DNA of 64,000 nt from Sulfitobacter mediterraneus. Its GTDB lineage: Bacteria > Pseudomonadota > Alphaproteobacteria > Rhodobacterales > Rhodobacteraceae. The notes beneath the pieces were generated by a model that was not told the DNA's origin, did not search any database, and worked only from the letters and a program-made list of their open reading frames with translations. Positions 8,943 to 16,796 of the stretch are shown piece by piece (position 1 is the first letter of the stretch; each line of letters starts with the position of its first letter). Location: the NCBI RefSeq assembly GCF_016801775.1, contig NZ_CP069004.1:3162001-3226000 (forward strand), written 5' to 3'. A program made the position numbers and the translations under genes.

Positions 8943-9554
8943 TCACGGCGCCAGCAATTTTCGAAACATGGATTGCAGATGGGTGGCAGCGCCGTCAAAA
9001 ACCTCTGCACCGCCCCCCAAAAGCGTATCCACCTGAACTTCGAAATCGGCATAATGCTGGGTTGTTGCCCAGATCGAGAACAGCAAGTGCCGCGGGTCCA
9101 CCGGTGCGAGCTTCCCCGCCTTGACCCAACCCGTGATTACGGCACATTTTTCGTCAAACAATGGTTTCAGCCCATCATGCAATTGCGCCCCCATGCGCGG
9201 TGCGCCTTGCAGGATCTCGTTGGCAAACAAGCGGCTTTCGCGAGGCAAATCGCGGGTCATGTCCAGCTTGCGCTGCACGTAGGCCAGGATTTCCTCCAAT
9301 GGATCGCCGCCCGCGTCCATCTCGACCAAAGGATCAAGCCAGGTTTCCATCAACTGGCTCAGCAGCGTGACGTGGATCTCTTCCTTGCCGTTAAAGTAAT
9401 AAAGGATATTGGGTTTGCTCAGTCCGGCCTCAGTCGCGATCTGGTCAAGAGTCGCGCCGCGATATCCATGGCGGGAAAAGACTTCGAGGGCGGCATCAAG
9501 GATCACGCGGCGATTGCGCATCTGAATGCGACTTGGCTTTTTCGTATCTGGCAC
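8943..9554 (-). CDS. rutR: TetR-family regulator, RutR type
   Basis: A 203-residue repressor. The helix-turn-helix lies at about residues 15-60 (ILDAALEVFSRHGYRGATLD, then AGLSKPNILYYF). The C-terminal ligand domain contains AGWVKAGKLAPVDPRHL-like residues (ITGWVKAGKLAPVDPRHLLF in two parts) and IWATTQHYADF, both closely matching remembered Escherichia coli RutR, which binds uracil and thymine. The start is a GTG at 9554 with a weak GGA upstream; an ATG 11 codons later would remove only the unstructured tail. It is divergent from the carbamoyl-hydrolase gene, and the palindrome at 9662-9677 lies between them, consistent with autoregulation and pyrimidine-responsive control. That regulatory role is inferred. 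Confidence 0.88.
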   Translation of the reverse strand: MPDTKKPSRIQMRNRRVILDAALEVFSRHGYRGATLDQIATEAGLSKPNILYYFNGKEEIHVTLLSQLMETWLDPLVEMDAGGDPLEEILAYVQRKLDMTRDLPRESRLFANEILQGAPRMGAQLHDGLKPLFDEKCAVITGWVKAGKLAPVDPRHLLFSIWATTQHYADFEVQVDTLLGGGAEVFDGAATHLQSMFRKLLAP

Positions 9555-9661
9555 CGTGGCGAAATCCTTGTTGTTGCCGCAAAAACAGGCATCCTAGGTC
9601 TATACCGCCTTTGCAGGTAAAACCAGTTCTTGACAGGGAACATGGTAGACGCAATCGTGTA

Positions 9662-9677
9662 TTTACCAAATGGTAAA
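9662..9677. promoter_or_regulatory. perfect palindromic operator, probable RutR-type site
   Basis: TTTACCA-AA-TGGTAAA is a perfect 7-base inverted repeat with a 2-base centre. It lies 33 bases before the carbamoyl-hydrolase start and 107 bases from the divergent rutR-like start, so it could control both. It matches the site at 4863-4880 in arm sequence and spacing. A possible -35 element TTGACA lies upstream at about 9631, but no good -10 follows it. Confidence 0.7.
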
Positions 9678-9710
9678 ATTTCTGATGATAGCCGATCAAG
9701 GAGCCCGCCC

Positions 9711-10961
9711 ATGCCTGCCCCCGGAGAAAACCTTAAGATCAACCCCGATCGTTTGTGGGACAGTCTGATGGAGATGGCTAAAATCGGGCCGGGCGTGGCA
9801 GGCGGTAACAACCGCCAGACACTCACCGATGAAGATGGTGAAGGCCGGTCGCTCTTTCAAAAATGGTGCGAAGATGCAGGCTGCACCATGGGGTTGGACC
9901 AGATGGGAAACATGTTTGCCCGCCGCGAGGGCACAGATCACGATGCATTGCCCGTCTATGTGGGCAGCCATCTGGACACCCAGCCAACAGGCGGCAAATA
10001 TGATGGCGTTTTGGGGGTTCTGGGCGGGCTTGAGATCCTGCGCACGATGAATGATCTGGGGATCAAGACCAAACATCCGATTGTCGTGACCAATTTTACC
10101 AATGAAGAGGGCACGCGCTATGCGCCCGCGATGCTGTCATCGGGAGTGTTTGCTGGCATTCATACGCAAGACTGGGCTTATGACCGCGAAGATGCCGAAG
10201 GCAAGAAATTTGGCGATGAACTCAAGCGGATTGGCTGGCGCGGCGAAGAAGAAACCGGTGCCCGCAAGATGCACGCCTTTTTCGAACTGCACATTGAGCA
10301 GGGCCCGATCCTTGAGGCGGAGGGCAAGGACATCGGAGTTGTCACGCATGGGCAGGGTCTGAGCTGGACGCAAGTGACGATCCACGGCAAGGACAGCCAC
10401 ACCGGATCAACGCCAATGCCGATGCGCAAGAATGCCGGGCTGGGCATGGCGCGCATTTTGGATAAGGTCGACGAGATTGCATGGTCCCATGCGCCCCATG
10501 CCGTTGGCGCGGCGGGGCATATTGATGTCTTTCCCAACTCACGCAATGTGATCCCGGGCAAGGTGGTATTTACCGTTGATTTCCGGTCGCCGGAATTGAA
10601 CGTGATCGAAGATATGGAGGCGCGCTTGCGTGTCGAGGGTCAGAAGATTGCCGATGACATGGGCCTTAAGATCGAATTTGAGAAGGTCGGCGGATTCGAT
10701 CCGGTGGCCTTTGACGAAGGCTGCGTGACTGCGGTGCGCAATGCGGCGGAGCGTTTGGGCTATTCGCATATGAACCTGATCTCCGGTGCAGGACATGATG
10801 CCTGCTGGATCAATCGTGTTGCACCTACGGCGATGGTTATGTGCCCTTGTGTTGATGGTCTGAGCCACAATGAAGCCGAAGAAATTTCCAAAGAATGGGC
10901 GATGGCCGGGGCGGATGTGCTACTGCATGCGGTGGTAGAAACAGCGGAGGTTGTGGGGTGA
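9711..10961 (+). CDS. Zn-dependent hydrolase, beta-ureidopropionase / N-carbamoyl amino acid hydrolase type (M20 family)
   Basis: A 416-residue amidohydrolase. Metal ligands of the M20 carbamoyl-hydrolase group are visible: His87 in VGSHLDTQ, Asp98 in GGKYDGVLG, the Glu pair in TNEEGTRY, His in FELHIEQGP, and the C-terminal His in GLSHNEAEE. GKDSHTGSTPMPMR lies in the dimer lid. Members include allantoate amidohydrolase and hydantoinase-linked carbamoylases. Position with preTA and dihydropyrimidinase points to beta-ureidopropionase (the pydC role), cleaving N-carbamoyl-beta-alanine to beta-alanine, carbon dioxide and ammonia. The ATG at 9711 has AAGGAG upstream; an earlier ATG at 9630 would place the operator inside the gene. 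GGAGG for the next gene lies inside its 3' end. Confidence 0.88.
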   Translation: MPAPGENLKINPDRLWDSLMEMAKIGPGVAGGNNRQTLTDEDGEGRSLFQKWCEDAGCTMGLDQMGNMFARREGTDHDALPVYVGSHLDTQPTGGKYDGVLGVLGGLEILRTMNDLGIKTKHPIVVTNFTNEEGTRYAPAMLSSGVFAGIHTQDWAYDREDAEGKKFGDELKRIGWRGEEETGARKMHAFFELHIEQGPILEAEGKDIGVVTHGQGLSWTQVTIHGKDSHTGSTPMPMRKNAGLGMARILDKVDEIAWSHAPHAVGAAGHIDVFPNSRNVIPGKVVFTVDFRSPELNVIEDMEARLRVEGQKIADDMGLKIEFEKVGGFDPVAFDEGCVTAVRNAAERLGYSHMNLISGAGHDACWINRVAPTAMVMCPCVDGLSHNEAEEISKEWAMAGADVLLHAVVETAEVVG

Positions 10962-11245
10962 GGATAAGAAAATCGACAAATGATCAGGTTGCGCGAAAGT
11001 ATATCTTGCGGGAGCGAGGGGACGAGGAGCCGATGTACCATATTTGGCCGAACGACCGGCCAATGGATGGTGACGGTCGTAAGAGTAATAAGAGTAAACA
11101 CGCAATCTCTTTTGCGACGGTCGAAGAAGCGGCGACCCATTTGCTGGCAAATCCACTTGACCAAATTCGCATGAACCCGGGCAGCGCGCTCATTAATGTT
11201 GATGTAGTCATCGAAACACGTGGTGATGAGCCGGATCCGATGTGA
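10958..11245 (+). CDS. unknown 95-residue protein translationally coupled in the pyrimidine operon
   Basis: The GTG start at 10958 overlaps the hydrolase stop as GTGA and has GGAGG 7 bases upstream, so translation is probably coupled. The protein begins VRIRKSTNDQVARKY and is polar, with the stretches ISFATVEEAATHLL and SALINVDVVIETRG near its end. The latter could form a helix and strand of a small mixed alpha/beta fold. No signal peptide, membrane segment, Cys cluster or known domain is seen. Both ends overlap neighbours by 4 bases. Location suggests an accessory role in pyrimidine breakdown, such as a regulator or partner of the hydrolase, but that is inference only. Confidence 0.75.
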   Translation: MRIRKSTNDQVARKYILRERGDEEPMYHIWPNDRPMDGDGRKSNKSKHAISFATVEEAATHLLANPLDQIRMNPGSALINVDVVIETRGDEPDPM

Positions 11246-11565
11246 TCAAATTGGAGACTTCAACCGCTCGGCAGATCGATATCCTGCTGGATACCGAACT
11301 GGACGAGGCCGCGAAAAGTCAAGACGCCGTGTTGCGGCGGACCGCGCGGGATTTTGTATCACTGCGGTGCCCGCCAACTGAGATCACGGTAAACTTCTCT
11401 GGCGGGCTGACTCAGCGCTGTTGGTCGGTCAGTCGGGGCGATGGCACCTACCGGGTGGTCTATCTGCCCAAGGCGGGATATTTCTCGCTATGTGTGGAGA
11501 GCGATTTTGGGCCGCTGGATATCGGTGTGCATGGGCCTGCGCTGGGGTGTTTTGGATCGGTTTGA
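11242..11565 (+). CDS. unknown 107-residue protein translationally coupled in the pyrimidine operon
   Basis: A GTG start at 11242 overlaps the previous stop as GTGA. The protein has an N-terminal helix-prone part (TARQIDILLDTELDEAAKSQ), then a strand-rich C-terminal part with CWSVSRGDGTYRVVYLP and GYFSLCVESDFGPLDIG. No known domain is recognised. No strong ribosome-binding site is obvious, which fits coupling to the upstream gene. The GC-rich repeat at 11567 begins right after its stop, and hydA follows 66 bases later. It may act with the 95-residue neighbour as a pair. Function unknown. Confidence 0.7.
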   Translation: MIKLETSTARQIDILLDTELDEAAKSQDAVLRRTARDFVSLRCPPTEITVNFSGGLTQRCWSVSRGDGTYRVVYLPKAGYFSLCVESDFGPLDIGVHGPALGCFGSV

Positions 11566-11566
11566 C

Positions 11567-11617
11567 TTGGGGCGCTGCCCCAAACCCCGGAGTATTTTGG
11601 GGCCAAAAAGAAAGAAG
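11567..11617 (+). repeat. dispersed GC-rich hairpin repeat, copy 1
   Basis: A perfect hairpin TTGGGGC-gct-GCCCCAA (11567-11583) is followed by CCCCGGAGTATTTTGGGGCC and an A/G-rich tail AAAAAGAAAGAAG. The same order (GC-rich hairpin, CCCCGGAG-TATTT-GGCCA, A/G tail) occurs at 36483-36548. Both lie in intergenic DNA. It sits directly after a stop codon and before hydA, where it could act as a weak intercistronic hairpin. Confidence 0.6.
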
Positions 11618-11631
11618 ATGGGAGAAAGACG

Positions 11632-13092
11632 ATGAGCAAGGTGATCAAGGGCGGAATGGTTTGCACGGCAGACCGGACGTGGAAAGCAGATGTGCTGATC
11701 GAGGGAGAAACGATCAAGCAGATCGGTGAGGACCTCAAGGGAGATGAATACATCGATGCCGAAGGCGCCTATGTGATCCCCGGCGGCATTGACCCGCACA
11801 CCCATTTGGAAATGCCCTTCATGGGCACCACGGCGGCAGAGACATTCGAGACCGGCACATGGGCGGCGGCCTGTGGCGGGACCACGATGGTGGTCGATTT
11901 CTGTCTGCCCGGCGCGGATGGGTCGATCAAGAACGCGATCAACGAATGGCACCGCAAGTCGGCGCCGCAGATCTGTTCGGATGTGGGCTATCACATGGCG
12001 ATCACCGGTTGGGACGAGAATGTCTTTAACGAGATGAAAGATGCCGTGGAAATGGGGGTGAACTCCTTCAAACATTTCATGGCCTACAAAGGCGCATTGA
12101 TGATCGAGGATGATGAGATGTTCGCCTCTTTCAAGCGCTGTGCCGAGTTGGGTGCCTTGCCGATGGTGCATGCAGAGAACGGTGATCTGGTCGCCGAGTT
12201 GCAGCAGAAGTATTTCGATCAGGGGATCACCGGTCCGGAGGGGCATGCCTATTCCCGCCCGCCGGAGCTTGAGGGCGAGGCGGCAAACCGCGCGATCACC
12301 ATTGCCGATACTGCAGGTGTGCCCTTGTACATTGTGCATGTGTCCTGCGAGCAGACCCATGAGGCGATCCGCCGGGCGAGGCAGAAGGGGATGCGGGTTT
12401 ATGGCGAGCCGCTGATCCAGTTCCTGACTCTGGACGAGAGCGAGTATTTCAACAAGGATTGGGATCATGCCGCGCGGCGCGTGATGTCGCCTCCGTTCCG
12501 GTCAAAGGACCATCAGGACAGTTTGTGGGCCGGTTTGCAAGCAGGCAGCCTCCAAGTGGTGGCCACGGACCACGCGGCCTTCAACACCGAACAGAAACGC
12601 GCCGGGCGTGATGATTTCCGGATCATTCCAAACGGGTCGAACGGGCTTGAGGAACGTCTGGGCGTGCTTTGGACCGAGGGTGTGGAAACCGGACGCCTGA
12701 CGCCAAATGAATTTGTCGCGGCGACCTCGACCAATGTGGCGAAGATTCTCAACATCTATCCGCGCAAGGGTGCCATCGTTGAGGGGGCCGATGCCGATAT
12801 CGTGGTATGGGATCCCAAGATCACCAAGACCATCAGCCCCGCCAATCATCATTCGATTTTGGATTACAACGTTTTCGAGGGGTTTGAGGTCACGGCCAAC
12901 GCACGCTACACGCTCAGCCGCGGTGATGTGATCTGGGCCTGGGGCCAGAATAGCCAGCCACAACCGGGCCGAGGCAAGTTTATTCCGCGTCCTGCGTTCC
13001 CAAGCGCCAATGTGGCGCTGAGCAAGTGGAAGGCGCTGACCAGCCCGAAGATGATCAAACGAGACCCACTGAACATTCCGGCGGGTATCTGA
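11632..13092 (+). CDS. hydA: dihydropyrimidinase (hydantoinase)
   Basis: A 486-residue amidohydrolase that opens dihydrouracil or dihydrothymine to N-carbamoyl-beta-amino acids. The dinuclear zinc site is visible: GIDPHTHLEMPF gives the HxH pair, Lys153 in FMAYKG is the carboxylated Lys, VHAENG and YIVHVSCEQ give two further His, and ATDHAAFN gives the Asp. Length and motifs fit D-hydantoinase/dihydropyrimidinase. GGGAGAAAG precedes the ATG. Together with PreTA and the carbamoyl hydrolase, this completes the three-step reductive route. A GC-rich hairpin at 13109-13135 separates it from the transporter genes, which follow after 57 bases. Confidence 0.95.
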   Translation: MSKVIKGGMVCTADRTWKADVLIEGETIKQIGEDLKGDEYIDAEGAYVIPGGIDPHTHLEMPFMGTTAAETFETGTWAAACGGTTMVVDFCLPGADGSIKNAINEWHRKSAPQICSDVGYHMAITGWDENVFNEMKDAVEMGVNSFKHFMAYKGALMIEDDEMFASFKRCAELGALPMVHAENGDLVAELQQKYFDQGITGPEGHAYSRPPELEGEAANRAITIADTAGVPLYIVHVSCEQTHEAIRRARQKGMRVYGEPLIQFLTLDESEYFNKDWDHAARRVMSPPFRSKDHQDSLWAGLQAGSLQVVATDHAAFNTEQKRAGRDDFRIIPNGSNGLEERLGVLWTEGVETGRLTPNEFVAATSTNVAKILNIYPRKGAIVEGADADIVVWDPKITKTISPANHHSILDYNVFEGFEVTANARYTLSRGDVIWAWGQNSQPQPGRGKFIPRPAFPSANVALSKWKALTSPKMIKRDPLNIPAGI

Positions 13093-13108
13093 TAGGACAA
13101 GACATTCA

Positions 13109-13135
13109 AAAGGGGTGGCCGGGCGCTGCCCCTTT
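13109..13135 (+). terminator. intercistronic hairpin after hydA (weak terminator or attenuator)
   Basis: AAAGGGG and CCCCTTT form a 7-base stem around a GC-rich inner loop, with the second arm ending in three T. The ribosome-binding site of the next gene follows 3 bases later. It may reduce read-through into the transporter genes or protect the upstream mRNA end. Confidence 0.45.
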
Positions 13136-13149
13136 GCGAGGGACATGAA

Positions 13150-13935
13150 GTGACTGAAAAGCAGAGCGTGATCAGCGCCAAGAACCTAGACCTGACCTTT
13201 CAAACCAATGACGGGCCGGTCCATGCGTTGAAAGACGTGAACCTTGAGATCAAGGACGGCGATTTTGTATCGTTCATTGGCCCGTCAGGCTGTGGCAAGA
13301 CCACATTTTTGCGGGTCATGGCGGATCTGGAGCAGCCCACGGGCGGGACCGTGACCGTGAATGGTGTGAGCCCCGAAGAGGCACGACGCCAGCGGGCCTA
13401 CGGCTATGTGTTTCAGGCGGCGGGGCTTTATCCCTGGCGCACCATTGGTGGCAATATCCGGCTTCCGCTTGAGATCATGGGGGTGCCACGCGCGGAGCAG
13501 GCCGAGCGGGTGCAGCGGGTTTTGGAGCTGGTTGAACTGGCCGGTTTCGAAAAGAAATTCCCTTGGCAGCTGTCGGGCGGGATGCAGCAGCGTGCCTCGA
13601 TTGCGCGGGCGCTGAGTTTTGATGCGGACATTCTGCTGATGGATGAGCCTTTTGGCGCGCTAGATGAGATCGTGCGCGATCACCTGAATGAACAATTGCT
13701 GCATCTGTGGGAACGAACGGGCAAGACCATCGCCTTTGTCACCCATTCAATCCCCGAGGCGGTCTATCTGAGCACAAAGATCGTGGTGATGTCGCCGCGT
13801 CCGGGGCGGATCACGGATGTGATTGACAGCCCGCTGCCCAAGGACCGCCCTTTGGACATCCGCGACACGCCGGAGTTTCTCGAAGTGGCGCACCGGGTGC
13901 GTGAAGGGCTGCGTGCGGGGCATCAAGATGATTGA
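13150..13935 (+). CDS. ABC transporter ATP-binding protein, nitrate/taurine/pyrimidine importer class
   Basis: A 261-residue ATPase with Walker A GPSGCGKTTFLR, signature LSGGMQQRASIARAL, Walker B ILLMDEPFGALDE and switch FVTHSIPEA. The GMQQR signature with FGALDE is typical of the NrtD/TauB/SsuB group that energises NMT1/THI5-type importers, matching the binding protein three genes downstream. The start is GTG at 13150 with GAGGG 7 bases upstream; an ATG 5 bases earlier reads into a stop. It is followed by two permease genes. The likely substrate is a pyrimidine or related ring, from its position beside hydA. Confidence 0.9.
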   Translation: MTEKQSVISAKNLDLTFQTNDGPVHALKDVNLEIKDGDFVSFIGPSGCGKTTFLRVMADLEQPTGGTVTVNGVSPEEARRQRAYGYVFQAAGLYPWRTIGGNIRLPLEIMGVPRAEQAERVQRVLELVELAGFEKKFPWQLSGGMQQRASIARALSFDADILLMDEPFGALDEIVRDHLNEQLLHLWERTGKTIAFVTHSIPEAVYLSTKIVVMSPRPGRITDVIDSPLPKDRPLDIRDTPEFLEVAHRVREGLRAGHQDD

Positions 13936-13998
13936 CCCGCAGTGGACGCAGACAGGTCAGATGAGTTTTTCTAGCCAAATGAAGCAGGGGGGCGGCGC

Positions 13999-14862
13999 AT
14001 GAGGGGATCTGTTGTTCCTGTTTTGAGCGTTGTCGGGTTTTTGCTGGTGATGTGGTACGCGGCTGCGGTCTGGCTGAATGCACCTTGGGCCTATGATAAA
14101 GCCACGCGCAGCGGTGAGGTTCTGACCACCTCGACCTTGATCGCGGATACGTGGTCACAAGAAAAGCCCAAACTGCCTGCGCCACATCAGGTGGGCAAAG
14201 AGATTTGGAAAACCACGGTTGAGAAAAAGATCACCTCCAAACGGTCGTTGATCTATCATTCCTGGGTGACACTCAGCGCGACTTTGCTGGGCTTTGTAAT
14301 GGGCACCGGACTTGGCATTCTGCTGGCGGTCGGGATTGTTTACAACCGGACCATGGATATGAGCGTGATGCCTTGGGTCATTGCCTCACAGACCATTCCC
14401 ATTCTGGCGATCGCGCCTATGATCATCGTGGTGCTCAACGCAGTTGGCATTTCGGGGCTTTTGCCCAAGGCGATGATTTCGATGTATCTGTCGTTTTTCC
14501 CTGTGGTTGTCGGCATGGTCAAAGGCCTGCGCAGCCCCGATCAGATGCAGCTTGATCAGATGCGCACATGGTTTGCGAGCAAATCCCAGACGTTTTGGAA
14601 GCTGCGCCTGCCGGCGTCGATGCCATATCTCTTTACATCGCTCAAGATCGGAATGGCGGCGTCACTCGTCGGGGCCATTGTGGGCGAATTGCCAACAGGC
14701 GCGGTGGCCGGTTTGGGGGCACGTTTGCTCGCTGGTAGCTATTATGGCCAGACAATACAAATCTGGTCTGCTTTGTTGATGGCGGCGGCACTGGCAGCGA
14801 CGCTTGTCGGCATCATCGGGATCATTCAGCGTGTTACGCTGAAACGGATGGGGATGGCGTGA
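13999..14862 (+). CDS. ABC transporter permease 1, NMT1/THI5-linked importer
   Basis: A 287-residue inner-membrane permease. An N-terminal membrane segment (about 5-25) is followed by a roughly 70-residue loop, then the BPD_transp_1 core with GLGILLAVGIV, AIAPMIIVVLNAVGISG and the EAA-like loop LRLPASMPYLFTSLKIGMAAS that contacts the ATPase. The loop between the first and second segments is longer than in SsuC or TauC. The start ATG is preceded by AGGGGGG. The stop overlaps the next ATG by one base (TGATG). It forms the channel together with the second permease. Confidence 0.87.
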   Translation: MRGSVVPVLSVVGFLLVMWYAAAVWLNAPWAYDKATRSGEVLTTSTLIADTWSQEKPKLPAPHQVGKEIWKTTVEKKITSKRSLIYHSWVTLSATLLGFVMGTGLGILLAVGIVYNRTMDMSVMPWVIASQTIPILAIAPMIIVVLNAVGISGLLPKAMISMYLSFFPVVVGMVKGLRSPDQMQLDQMRTWFASKSQTFWKLRLPASMPYLFTSLKIGMAASLVGAIVGELPTGAVAGLGARLLAGSYYGQTIQIWSALLMAAALAATLVGIIGIIQRVTLKRMGMA

Positions 14863-15701
14863 TGGGCTGGCTTGTCTTTGCAGCGGTTGCCTGGATCGCG
14901 GGTTGGATGCTCAACGTCTGGCTGGCGCGGCGCCCGCCGTCGCGGCTCACGGGGCTGGCCTCTCCCATCGTGTTTGGCATCACGTTGATTGCGGTCTGGG
15001 AAGGGGTCGTGAACGGCTTTGAGATCAATCAGGTCTTGTTGCCCGCGCCCAGCGTCATTGCCGTGCGCTTTGCATCCTCCACTGCGATCTTGTGGGTGGA
15101 TTTTATGCAGACGGTCCTCAAAGGCGCACTTTCGGGATATATCATCGGCTGTGGGTCGGCATTCCTGATTGCGGTGGCCATTGACCGGTTCCCGTTTTTG
15201 CAACGCGGGCTGTTGCCGGTCGGCAATTTTGTGGCCGCTTTACCGGTGATCGGGATGGCGCCCATTCTGGTGATGTGGTTCGGGTTTGACTGGCAATCCA
15301 AAGCGGCGGTGGTCGTGGTCATGGTGTTCTTTCCGATGTTGGTGAATACTGTGCAGGGATTGCAATCAACCGATGCGATGCAGCGCGACCTGATGCGGAC
15401 CTATGCGGCGGGCTATTGGAAGACCTTGCTGAAGCTGCGGTTGCCTGCTGCAATGCCGTTTGTGTTCAACGGCCTCAAGATCGGGACAACGCTGGCGTTG
15501 ATCGGGGCGATTGTTGCCGAATTTTTCGGCTCTCCGGTCAAAGGCATGGGGTTTCGCATTTCAACATCGGTCGGACAGCTTGCGCTTGATCTGGTCTGGG
15601 CCGAGATTGTGGTGGCGGCGATTGTCGGATCAGCCTTTTATGGGTTGATGGCGCTGGTCGAAAAACATGTGACATTCTGGCATCCAAGCCAGCGGAAATA
15701 A
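14862..15701 (+). CDS. ABC transporter permease 2, NMT1/THI5-linked importer
   Basis: A 279-residue inner-membrane permease, the partner of the preceding gene. It has two N-terminal membrane segments (about 3-20 and 33-52), then the BPD_transp_1 core with AALPVIGMAPILVMWFGF and the EAA-like loop LRLPAAMPFVFNGLKIGTTLA. The ATG is taken as the start; a GTG one codon earlier overlaps the previous stop as GTGA and would change only one residue. Two different permeases imply a heterodimeric channel. Confidence 0.87.
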   Translation: MGWLVFAAVAWIAGWMLNVWLARRPPSRLTGLASPIVFGITLIAVWEGVVNGFEINQVLLPAPSVIAVRFASSTAILWVDFMQTVLKGALSGYIIGCGSAFLIAVAIDRFPFLQRGLLPVGNFVAALPVIGMAPILVMWFGFDWQSKAAVVVVMVFFPMLVNTVQGLQSTDAMQRDLMRTYAAGYWKTLLKLRLPAAMPFVFNGLKIGTTLALIGAIVAEFFGSPVKGMGFRISTSVGQLALDLVWAEIVVAAIVGSAFYGLMALVEKHVTFWHPSQRK

Positions 15702-15738
15702 CTACGATATGAAGACCAACCAAGAGGGAGATAACAAA

Positions 15739-16728
15739 ATGAAAAAATTTACAAAATTGGCAGCCGGTGCGGCGCTGGGTCTATGGGGGACCATGGCGCA
15801 GGCGGCAGACGATGTCACATTGCAGCTGAAATGGGTCACGCAGGCCCAGTTCGCGGGCTACTACGTGGCTTTGGACAAGGGCTTTTACGAAGAAGAAGGC
15901 CTCAACGTTACAATCAAACCGGGCGGCCCTGACATTGCGCCCACACAGGTTCTGGCTGGCGGCGGCGCAGATGTAACCGTTGACTGGATGCCATCTGCAT
16001 TGTCAGCACGCGAAAAAGGCTTGCCGATGGTGAACATCGCCCAGCCGTTCAAAAGCTCTGGCATGATGTTGACCTGCCGCAAAGATGCAGGCGTGACCAG
16101 CACAGACGATTTCAAAGGCAAAACGCTGGGCGTATGGTTCTTTGGCAACGAATTCCCGTTCCTGAGCTGGATGAGCAAACTGGGCATTTCGACCGATGGC
16201 GGCGATGATGGCGTCACGGTGCTCAAGCAGGGTTTCAACGTGGATCCGCTTTTGCAGAAACAGGCCGCTTGCGTGTCCACCATGACCTACAACGAATACT
16301 GGCAGGTGATTGATGCGGGTCTGACACCGGACGATCTGCAGGTGTTCAAATACGAAGACCAAGGCGTCGCGACGCTGGAGGATGGCCTGTATGTTCTCGA
16401 AGACAAACTGTCTGATCCGGCGTTTGAAGACAAAATGGTCCGCTTTGTACGGGCGTCCATGAAGGGCTGGAAATATGCGGAATCCAATCCGGATGAAGCC
16501 GCGGAAATCGTTCTGGACAACGATGCATCCGGCGCACAGACGGAAATGCACCAAAAGCGCATGATGGGCGAAGTGGCCAAGCTGACCGCGGGCAGCAACG
16601 GCGCACTTGATCCGGCCGATTATGAGCGCACGGTGGCATCCTTGCTGTCTGGTGGTTCCGATCCGGTGATCTCCAAAGCGCCTGAAGGGGCCTGGACACA
16701 TCAGATTACGGACAAAGCGCTGAACTAA
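15739..16728 (+). CDS. NMT1/THI5-like substrate-binding protein, probable pyrimidine importer
   Basis: A 329-residue periplasmic protein. The signal peptide MKKFTKLAAGAALGLWGTMA ends at AQA, followed by LQLKWVTQAQFAGYYVALDK, the start of the NMT1/THI5-like fold known from hydroxymethylpyrimidine-type binding proteins. GVWFFGNEFPFLSWM lies at the domain crossover. GAGGGAG lies 8 bases before the ATG; a longer upstream frame adds 10 residues before the signal peptide and is rejected. The last gene of the transporter operon, it is followed by a strong terminator. Substrate (uracil, thymine or a related pyrimidine) is inferred from context. Confidence 0.88.
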   Translation: MKKFTKLAAGAALGLWGTMAQAADDVTLQLKWVTQAQFAGYYVALDKGFYEEEGLNVTIKPGGPDIAPTQVLAGGGADVTVDWMPSALSAREKGLPMVNIAQPFKSSGMMLTCRKDAGVTSTDDFKGKTLGVWFFGNEFPFLSWMSKLGISTDGGDDGVTVLKQGFNVDPLLQKQAACVSTMTYNEYWQVIDAGLTPDDLQVFKYEDQGVATLEDGLYVLEDKLSDPAFEDKMVRFVRASMKGWKYAESNPDEAAEIVLDNDASGAQTEMHQKRMMGEVAKLTAGSNGALDPADYERTVASLLSGGSDPVISKAPEGAWTHQITDKALN

Positions 16729-16752
16729 AACGACCTTGTATTGAGACGCGAG

Positions 16753-16778
16753 AGGGCTGGCCACTCGCCGGCCCTTTT
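16753..16778 (+). terminator. rho-independent terminator of the pyrimidine transporter operon
   Basis: AGGGCTGGC and GCCGGCCCT form a 9-base stem with one G-T wobble and a 5-base loop, followed by TTTT. It lies 24 bases after the binding-protein stop. Confidence 0.8.
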
Positions 16779-16796
16779 CATTTTGAGGAATAACCG

